This document shows, piece after piece, positions 56,547-64,000 of a stretch of DNA of 64,000 nucleotides. The notes under the pieces are model-generated. The model did no database searches. It saw only the letters and a program-made list of their open reading frames with translations, and was not told the origin of the DNA. Origin of the DNA: Taeniopygia guttata (lineage: Eukaryota; Chordata; Aves; Passeriformes; Estrildidae); contig NC_133064.1 of NCBI RefSeq assembly GCF_048771995.1, positions 32,901,001 through 32,965,000 on the forward strand. Direction: 5' to 3'. The position numbers and the translations under genes were made by a program. The number at the start of each line of letters is the position of its first letter. Within the stretch, counting starts at the first letter, position 1.

Positions 56547-56788
56547 TTAGACTGCAGTATATGTATTTCCAGAAGCACTGCATTGTCTGATAGTCTGAGT
56601 ATTTGTAACAATGTGCTCATTATGAATTGGGTTCAGGAGGCTCTGCTCTATTCCACTCTCAAGCACTGGCTGCTGCAAGCAGCCCACCTGAAATGCTTGG
56701 TTTAAGTCTGTTTTCTCCCTCTTGGCTTGTGGCTCTCCATTTTCATCCATCTCTTCTTCTATTTCACTTTCAACTTCAGTGCCCTCAT
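56547..56788 (-). CDS. RFX3: RFX3 terminal coding exon
   Basis: Encodes the C-terminal 79 residues of regulatory factor X3, a winged-helix transcription factor of ciliary genes. After the acceptor TTTGCAG the frame gives an acidic stretch (EVESEIEEEMDENGEP), a basic KRE cluster, and the conserved tail ending TGNTYTAV-like (SGNTYTAV), then TAA at 56547-56549. The first codon is completed by the G that ends the upstream exon. The identification rests on strong similarity to vertebrate RFX3, and the length fits. Confidence 0.9.
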
Positions 56789-57232
56789 CTGCAAACACAA
56801 AAAAGAAAAGAAAAAAAGAAAAGAAAAGAAAAAAATATCACAAAGGGAAAAAATCTGAATAGAAAGGCCTTCATTTTGAACATAACATAAAATATGAAAA
56901 CACAGGAAAGGTTAATAACCAATCATATCTTCCTTCTTCCAGCTGTCCATCCCCTTCAGCTCTCTCACCAGAATATGTAATTAAATTTTGAAAATTTCTT
57001 GTGTAAATAATAGACATTTTAAAAAATTTAACTATTTAGGCCCTAGAGTATTCTAGTCCTTATTATATACTATATGTATAGCATATTGTACCCATATAAT
57101 AGTAATATTCACATAATTTAAATTATGATGTAGCTTTCGATTCCACTTAACTATATTTTCAAAAATAAAAACTTGTTTTTCTCAAAGAGACAGCTTAATT
57201 TTATATAAAATTATACATTTGGGAGTGCTTAC
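56789..57232 (-). other. RFX3 intron
   Basis: Begins GTAAG at 57232 and ends TTTGCAG at 56789 on the minus strand. A/T-rich with a purine run near 56800-56830. Confidence 0.8.
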
Positions 57233-57275
57233 CTTTATCCATATTTCCAGGGGATATAGCATTTAAATCACCAAA
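57233..57275 (-). CDS. RFX3: RFX3 43-bp exon
   Basis: A micro-exon of 43 bp between acceptor TTTGCAG and donor GTAAGC, coding FGDLNAISPGNMDK plus one base. Phase matches both neighbours. The peptide is nearly that of other vertebrate RFX3 proteins, after the dimerization domain. Confidence 0.9.
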
Positions 57276-59273
57276 CTGCAAAATAAACAATAAAAAGTGT
57301 GCACACAGTCCTACACAAACATGACCTTAGATTATCTATGGTAAAGCCAGTAGTATGGTCTAATGGCTTGTGGCTAGTATGAAAGTGCATGCATTTGACT
57401 GCAGTCACATCCATAGTATACCATTTCATTTTCCATTCCATTATATGTGTCCATATTAAGGAAATTAAAATGAAATATTGTCAGCAATTAAAACAATAGG
57501 ATATAAACTTAAGCATATGTTTCTGCATTTTTTAGGGTGACATGTCAAGGCCTTTGTTGCTTTGAGTGTGATATTTCTGATGTAGAATGCTGGAAAATAT
57601 GACCGGTGTCCACTTTTAAACTGCAATGCTTTAACCAAAAGTTTGCTTAAAAGTTCTTCTGAAATGGTGTGCCACTAAAGGCAGTTATAATGTAGCAAAA
57701 CTATACATAGGGTAAATAAATAGCACCACTGAAAATAGGGTTGATGGCTATTATTCCTCCCTCTCTTTGTCTGAGTCCTTTACCATTCTCTTAAATGAGA
57801 AGCTGCAGAGTATAATTTGATTAGTTAATCTCAAATAAAAGGAGTGCAATATTTAAATAAATATATTTATAAACATACCTGATTCAGTCCTTTTCAGAAA
57901 TACAGAAAGATAAAACTTCAGTGAACACTAAACCAGCATAAGCAGCAGCAGTCCTATCTTTCCAGGTTCCCACACATATACTTCCTCTTCACCTTCCCAT
58001 ACCTATCCTTTCACCTTAAGTCTTCCACATGGCCATGCAAAGAACCACATGACAGAACTAACCCAATAAAAATAACCCAAGGGATTATTTTGGACAGGAT
58101 TAATTCTCTGATCCAGTTAACCACAGGACTGTCTGAGTACTTGTGCCAGCATCAATCTACAAATCTAAGGGGATGGGAGGGGAGGAAACTGTTTTTCTCA
58201 GCTGTAAAGACAGTTCATAAAGGCTTCAAGTGTTTGTCAAACTAGCCTTAGTCTTTCCCATTTTATTTCAGCTAGTCAGTAAATGCAGAGAAACACAAGA
58301 AGCCATGCATTTAATGAATGTTTACAACTTCCCTGTTCCCCTCTCATCTCTCAAAACTTTAGATTACATGTTTTCTCACTAAGGTAATATCTGTCTAAAG
58401 TTTACCAAAACATTCTAGGAAGTCCCACAGTACACCACAAGCATTACATTTAACATATACTATGTCACTAAAACAAGAATGTAGCAATATTATACTTTTG
58501 CAATACTTTGCTATAAATGTAATGGCAGAGCTCAAGTATCTAATCAGAAAGTATTTTTTTTACACGTTAGATTAATCAAACTACAAATTAAGACAAGACT
58601 TCCAATCTCTATGAAAATGTACATATTTTTATAATATTTAATTATACTTTTTAATATATCCCGAGGAAAAAATTATATATCAAGTCATGCAAGGTGACTT
58701 ACAACTTATCAGTAAGATTAAACATTATATAATGATCATCAAGTATAAAAAACATCAAGCTTCAGTCTAGTGAACTATCTATTGTATGTCCACATCCATC
58801 TTCTAGAACTTTAAAAGTACAATTCCTTGATGATAACTCCTAAGATAATGTGAATTCTTAATCAACTTACACAAAATCAAAGGTTAGGGGAGCTACTAAA
58901 AAAAAAAAAAGAAGAGTGAGGAAAACTTCAGATTGCAAATACCATAAACACATATAAGACATGGTGTTTCTGAATTTATACTTTGCTCTGTTTATTTTAA
59001 ACAGAATACATTGAAATATAGGCATGAAATTATGCCATGTCCCAATCCTGCAAGTACTTTGGTGCTACTTTCATTTCATTTTGTGTGAAACATGAATGAA
59101 GGTATATAACCCAAATTTGAAGATGCCGATGTATTTGCAACTCAATCTACAACAGATTACAAATATTATTTAAAAATATCCCATAGGTCCATGTAAATGT
59201 TAAAAAAACCTGAAAATGCATATCTGAATTTATTGCTAAATTCACCAATCCATTTTCTTGTGTATTATCTTAC
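57276..59273 (-). other. RFX3 intron
   Basis: GTAAGATAAT donor at 59273 and TTTGCAG acceptor at 57276. No repeat insertion or frame seen; A/T-rich. Confidence 0.8.
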
Positions 59274-59427
59274 CTCTCCCATAACTGCGATAGGTGTTTC
59301 TCCTGTTGCCTGAGCAACACGATGTTCGACTAAGTAAAACATGTACTCATCATAAAGCAAGCGGATCAGATGAAAAGAGCCAAAGCTAGCAGCACTGCGT
59401 AAGGTTAAATCTCGAATCACCATTGAG
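59274..59427 (-). CDS. RFX3: RFX3 exon, dimerization domain part
   Basis: 154 bp coding SMVIRDLTLRSAASFGSFHL and so on to TPIAVMGE, part of the conserved C-terminal dimerization region of RFX proteins. Splice signals: AG acceptor at 59428-59429 after a C-rich run on the minus strand, GTAAG donor at 59273. One base completes the Ser codon started in the exon upstream; the exon ends on a codon boundary. A G15-type run lies just upstream (59440-59454 on the plus strand). Confidence 0.92.
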
Positions 59428-60418
59428 CTATTTAAATGGGGGGGGGGGGGGGAAATATGAAATAAATATCAAAATTCTTTAATAATTTATTCATATGGAA
59501 TATACACTTCAAGAATAATAAAGTAATGCTATTCAAAACCATCTGATTTATGATGTCTTCAGAAAGAAATGTCTGGGAAAGACAATTATTTGTCTCTCCC
59601 CTTTTTTGAAAGCATGGTTAGAGACCATATTACACAACTAGAAGCTAAATTTTCAAAAAGGCAGGAAGGGATTTTTTTGCTGTATGCACAATTACTAATA
59701 TGTGAGCACATGTAAAAACTGATCTTAGCAAAAGGAAGTTCTTTGTTAAATTTTTAAATAACAAAAATGTATTAAAGTTATTAATTTTAAAAAAAGTTGT
59801 CTTTCAAAATATTGTCTTTTGTGCTCCCATTCCTAGTTCAAAGGTTTTAATTAGTATGATTTTTAAACTTGTAAAATTTAGATAAGTTTGTGTATACCTT
59901 ATAATAGAAAAATGCAGATTGTGGATGAAAACATCCATATGATACTCTCACAAAGTAGATGCTATCATGCACCATTTTGAAAAAAAAAAGGCTTTACTAT
60001 GATAACTGATACAGTAGCAGATGACATAGAACATTTGTCTTGTTCTTTTTTCACAATAAAAAAAATTGTCCCTAATAATAAAATTAGAACCCATGGTATT
60101 TTAATAACTAATATTAAAACATTGGCTTTAAAATTGTATAGCTATTCAATCAAAAATATTTCATAGCATGTTTCCAAATCAGGATAAAATTCTAACCTTG
60201 TTACACTTGCACAAGACCTTTAAAACAATATACAAGGACAATTTCATCTGCTGCTGCGATGCACATATCACTGTGTTTAATGTTAAGAACACTGATCTTT
60301 TGGGGGGGGGGAAGCTCTACATTTCTTGGGAACTATTGTCTGATATAACTTTTTTCAACATTATTATGGCATAGTATTGAGTAAATAATAAAATAGCTGA
60401 AATAATTTAGAAGAGTAC
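59428..60418 (-). other. RFX3 intron
   Basis: GTACTC donor at 60418; contains a G run near 60301 and otherwise A/T-rich DNA without frames. Confidence 0.8.
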
Positions 60419-60627
60419 CTGTAGAAAGACCATTTTAAAAGAAATTGCCGTGCTGCTTTAGGAAAGCTGGGTCTTCCTTCATATGGTTTCAATGCTTGCA
60501 CCATTACATTATCAAGCCAGGCCGCCCACTGCTCTAGAGTGCTCTGCTGCTGAAGAGTCATCTTGAAATCTGTTTCTAGTTTTTGAACCATATTGTCATC
60601 ACACTGACACACCCAGGAAGCCTGTTC
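60419..60627 (-). CDS. RFX3: RFX3 exon, dimerization domain part
   Basis: 209 bp coding EQASWVCQCDD, then TLEQWAAWLDNVM and FPKAARQFLLKWSFY, hallmark sequences of the RFX dimerization domain. Acceptor TTATAACAG at 60628 and donor CAG/GTACTC at 60419. The four exons here splice in phase to 215 residues plus stop with no interruption, so this is the end of a gene that can still be translated. Upstream exons, including the DNA-binding domain, lie beyond 64000. Confidence 0.92.
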
Positions 60628-61605
60628 CTGTTATAAAACATGGCAAAAATGAAAGCAAAACACAAAATGTAAATTATACCTAAAGACTGAACAATTAAAT
60701 TGAAAGGATGAAATATACTTATTAGACAAAATAATGAGTATTTTTATCTTAATGTCTCTCTCAGTTTTGTTGGAAGAAAATGAGAGGAAGAATACAAAGT
60801 ACAAAAATGGACATCAAATAAAACACACATACAAAATTACAATGAAAATTCATAAATACATTGCAATGTTCCACATTCATTTTCATTAAAGAATTTTCAA
60901 CTTCCCTCATTTATGATTTTTCTAGTAAAAATTTCAGGAATTGTTAGGCTTGAGACTGCAGGAACAAGGAGTGGAAAGTGCAGTCAAATGTGTGAAAAAT
61001 GACCAGATAATATTGTCTTTCACATTTGTGTATTAGATTATGTATGTCGTTAGTGATTATAACTATTTAGAAATAGTATAAATTATAACTTTTTTTTAGC
61101 TGTTTGTTAATATAATATAATCTATCAGCTTAAGTATGCACTGTGTTGCTCGTAGAAATAGTAGTGTAATTAATATAATATTTATGTATCGCTTATGGAA
61201 ATACTAGTGTGATTAATGGATTGTATTATAGATCTTAGCAAAACATAAGATGTAAAAAAGGCTTTCGTGTAGCTAAAAACAGTGTAAGGCCATCCACTGA
61301 CCAACCTGTCCAAGTGATAACCGTGACACAAAACAGAGCATCCGAGGACAATTAGAAAATACCATGTTAAATTTAAGGAGGACATACTAAATCCTTATCA
61401 GAGGATGTGAAACAGCAGGATGGAGACATAAGAAGAAATAAAATATATTGACCTGACAGACAGGATGTCATGCAGATAAGCCAGAGTGTGAAGAAGCCAA
61501 ACAAAGTAGTTCCCAAAACATCAGAAAGTTCGAAAGAATGTTTGAATAATGTATAAAATACATGAATATGCATGTATCTCAGCATACACTTTTGCTTTGA
61601 AGGAG
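60628..61605 (-). other. RFX3 intron with a possible old LTR
   Basis: The first 400 bases are A/T-rich host DNA. From about 61000 to 61605 the plus strand has LTR-like features (GTATAAAATACATGAATATGCATG near 61552), similar in flavour to class I LTRs elsewhere in the window. Edges cannot be set. Confidence 0.4.
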
Positions 61606-61939
61606 TGTCCTGATTCTGGCCAGGAAAGAGTTAATTTTTGCAGCAGCCAGATGGGTTAAGGCCAGGACCCTGGGGTTATTCTATATCACCTCATACCATG
61701 CACAGGGGGTGATGTGATAGGCCCTATATGGAGCCTGAACCAAAGTTGACCACTGTGTGAACCTTTAAACATATGTACCTTTTCAAAACAACACATGCAA
61801 TTTTAGGAAAACAGGGGCTTTGTGATTGACATGCCCAGATGCCTGGCCAGCAGATGGGTATGCCAGACCACAAAGTTCCAAAATAAACATCTGATCATGT
61901 GCCTTTATACAAGTAACAATATAAGAATGAAACCCCTTT
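61606..61939 (+). mobile_element. 5' part of an avian ERVL-type LTR
   Basis: Starts TGTCCTGATTCTGGCCAGG, then AAAGAGTTAATTTTTGCAGCA, the usual opening of the widespread avian ERVL LTR (relative at 22128-22690). It stops being recognisable after about 61740 and is followed by a family B-like LTR. Confidence 0.55.
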
Positions 61940-62100
61940 TGTCTTCGTTTGAAAGACAGGTGTCTGCCAAGGACGGTGGGAACCTCCTTTGAAATAGAAA
62001 ATATGACCCCCTTCCCTCCAAATTATTATAACTTTGAAATTAGGGGGGTTTCAGGAAAAGATATGGGAAAAAGAATAACACTTCTTTACTAGTATGTATA
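61940..62100 (-). mobile_element. LTR fragment, family B-like
   Basis: On the minus strand the sequence matches the last 160 bases of family B: CTAGTAAAGAAGTGTTATTC, CCATATCTTTTCCTGA, AATTATAATAATTTGGAGGG, and the end CTTTCAAACGAAGACA. Confidence 0.7.
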
Positions 62101-63250
62101 ACAAGGCAACCAAACAACCACAACGGCAGCAACAACAAAGAAAACCAGAAACCAAATAACAGCCTTCTCATGGCTGCCAAGCACTTTTCCCTTTGGTGTA
62201 GGTATGGTTACAGCTGGCAGGGGCGCTGTTGGCTCCTGGCCAGGTGGGGCAGGTACGAGGATTCTCCCGTGGCTACAGGGGGCACTGTGACACACGGTCA
62301 GCCACCTCTCTGCACCTGGGTACTGGCGGGCGAGCTGGCAGAAGAGATAGAAAAGGGGCTTCTTTTACAAACCCCCAGGGGCAGCCGTTCTCAGTGCCCC
62401 TCTGGATGGCAGAATGGGCTGTAGCAGGAACCTCTGAGCGGCGGCTGGAACAGCAGAGGCGGGCACGTCCAGGGTAGCAAACAAAATGTAGCAGAAACCC
62501 TGCAGCCGTAGCAGCAGCCGCGGGGTGTCCTGGCAGGCACAGGGTGCTGGGTTAAAATGTAGAGAAAAAGTCCAAGACAGCAGCAGAAAACAATGGGGCT
62601 GGGCAGCGGCAGCCAGGTGTCTGCAAGCAGCTGTAGCACATAGCCACGAGACGCGCCCTCGGGGAAAGGGGAGGAGTTTGGGGTCCCAGGTTTTTTTCCC
62701 CTGAGGCACCCGATTAGATGGTGAAGGTCCTTTCTGCTGCGATCGGATGTTAATAAGGTCCCAGTTCAATGTCCGCTCTTACAATCAAAGGCTCACCCAC
62801 TGTAAGGAAGAAGCAGTACAGGGGCTGGACTCCACAGTGGCAGCAAATTCTCCCCATGGTAGCAGCAATTTGACCGATCCCCTCCGATCTGAGAGCAAGA
62901 GAACGAGCGAGGACCTGAGCCTAGCCCCACACCCCTCAGCCAAAATCTCTGTCCCTTCCCAACAGACACCCCCCCCCCCCCCAGCTAAGAGAGTCGCCAG
63001 CTGCACCCCTCCCCCCCACCTTAGCCTCTTCTTTTGTCTCTGAAGTACCAGTCGGGTCGTTATCATCTCTTAGACAACAAATGGGAGAAAATTCCCTGAT
63101 AGAAAGGAAAATAAAAAAATAAAAAAGGAAAAATCCTAACCTCCAACAACTTTGTAGCAGGATCAGAAGCCTCACCTATGCTATGAGCAGAAGCGCTAGG
63201 TAGGATTTATCAATTAGCAGGAGGATGTCTTTGGCCCTTTGCTGCAACAG
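62101..63250. other. unassigned, G/C-rich, probably LTR or leader DNA
   Basis: G/C-rich islands (62200-62700 and 62860-63030, with a C15-type run at 62970) in an otherwise A/T-rich intron. No frame with known motifs. Possibly the rest of the LTR at 61940 or the U3 of ERV-5. Confidence 0.35.
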
Positions 63251-63503
63251 GGATCCCCAGCTGAAATATGGACCAGGATGATGGTAATATATTAGGGTAA
63301 TTGGTGATGTATATTTTTTTAATCACTAACTGTAATTTGTAGTAATGATTTGATGCATTGCCTTTCTATGCTTCTTTATTACATGTATGATAAGCAAATA
63401 ACAGAAATAAGCTACATGGATAGTAAGCAGAAATAAGCGTATCTCTAAATAAGTAGTTTTGTTCTGATCCCTTTGCTAACCACATTCATTAGCAAAACAA
63501 AAA
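63251..63503 (+). repeat. ERV-5 5' LTR, downstream part
   Basis: Ends AGCAAAACAAAAA directly before a primer-binding site, so at least the last few hundred bases must be LTR R-U5. Start not visible. Confidence 0.45.
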
Positions 63504-63527
63504 TGGTGTAGTTGACAGGATTTGAAC
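63504..63527 (+). other. ERV-5 primer-binding site, tRNA-Ser type
   Basis: Starts TGGTGTAGTTGACAGGAT. Compared with the complement of vertebrate tRNA-Ser (TGGCGTAGTCGGCAGGAT) it differs only by transitions, and the match continues into the T-loop part (TTTGAAC against TTCGAAC). At least three of the changes fall at CpG sites. Confidence 0.65.
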
Positions 63528-63530
63528 AAA

Positions 63531-63758
63531 ATGTTTAAATCCAAAAAGAAGAAAGACCAGAAACCCCTGCTTGACATTACAGGAGGGGAAGATATGCCTT
63601 ATAGTTCAATAGCAAGGGAATGGTCTGTTGCTGTAGGACTATGCGAGTCATGGAATGCAAAATTGGGAGAGGCTGAACCTCTTGATGTGGTTAAATGTTT
63701 ACAAAAATTGCCTCTTGTAAAAGGGAAAGAAGTTTCGAGCTTAGGTGGAAGGGGATAG
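63531..63758 (+). pseudogene. gag-like start of ERV-5
   Basis: ATG at 63531, a few bases past the primer site, opens 75 codons: a basic start (MFKSKKKKDQK), IAREWSVAVGLCESW, then a stop TAG at 63756-63758. Further open pieces downstream (TLEKQICDLQNKTVMLQ-like, heptad-like coiled coil) have stops. The position fits gag; no known gag motif is visible. Continues beyond the window, antisense to RFX3. Confidence 0.4.
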
Positions 63759-64000
63759 ATTCTTTTGACTGCTTATCACATACATCAGACCAAACAAATG
63801 CTATTGTGTGAACAAAGTATTTTAGAGAAACAAATTTGTGACTTACAAAATAAAACTGTGATGCTACAATGTCAGAATAAGCTGCTTGCTCATAAATAGG
63901 GTACTGTTATGTGTAATATGGATAATTTGCGCCTATAGGGTGATATGTATGAAATGTCTTATATTACTAAGAAATATTGGCATAAAGCATAGGAGCCTGA
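63759..64000 (+). pseudogene. ERV-5 gag continuation
   Basis: In the frame after the stop, a Leu/Gln-rich coiled-coil-like segment (about 63795-63895) is visible, broken by TAG at 63897. Window ends here. Confidence 0.3.

Noticed and set aside
1-64000. CRISPR arrays, operons, rRNA or tRNA genes
   Set aside because: None seen. tRNA-like sequences are only primer-binding sites next to LTRs; the direct repeats are LTR pairs and target duplications in a vertebrate genome.

Overview
This window is bird nuclear DNA. The evidence is the 3' part of the transcription-factor gene RFX3 (minus strand, about 50-64 kb and beyond), two CR1 LINE tails with the typical ATTCTGTGA repeat, avian-type ERVL LTRs, and a dense pile of endogenous retroviruses (ERVs) of class I, II and III type. 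A songbird is my guess from the LTR types, but the sequence does not prove it. RFX3 is Z-linked in birds, so the window comes from the Z or from a W gametolog; the ERV density would fit a W, but this cannot be decided here.

Layout. 0-1.5 kb: class III ERVL remnant with a solo LTR. 1.6-11.2 kb: ERV-1, a near full-length class II provirus (LTR, gag, dUTPase-protease, RT-RNase H-integrase, env, LTR) with target-site duplication GGATAT, broken by stops, a frameshift and two LTR insertions. 12.7-18.6 kb: 5' end of ERV-6 (class I, tRNA-Arg primer site) that received a solo LTR and then ERV-7, a young deleted element with nearly identical LTRs. 18-26.7 kb: solo LTRs, many with exact target duplications, nested in older LTR remnants, plus a CR1. 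26.7-38.2 kb: ERV-2, a very young class II element with an intact 675-codon gag, lies inside an older LTR that abuts a class I pol (ERV-3). ERV-3 pol carries an LTR inside an LTR, and its 3' LTR carries a CR1. 39.5-49.8 kb: ERV-4, a class I provirus (minus strand, 4-bp duplication GTGC) with four later solo LTRs inside it. 50-60.6 kb: RFX3 3' UTR and its last four coding exons, with an open reading frame throughout. 60.6-64 kb: RFX3 intron with more LTRs and the 5' end of ERV-5 (tRNA-Ser primer site, gag-like start).

Apart from RFX3 and possibly the gag of ERV-2, no gene looks fully functional. The proviruses are relics, and the nesting gives a relative order of insertion. The features most worth following up are a pre-gag, Cys-rich reading frame in ERV-4 that ends in an overlapping TAATG at the gag start; two young pol-less elements (ERV-2, ERV-7); an unexplained 1.5-kb A/T-rich block in ERV-2; and an env of unusual type in ERV-4.
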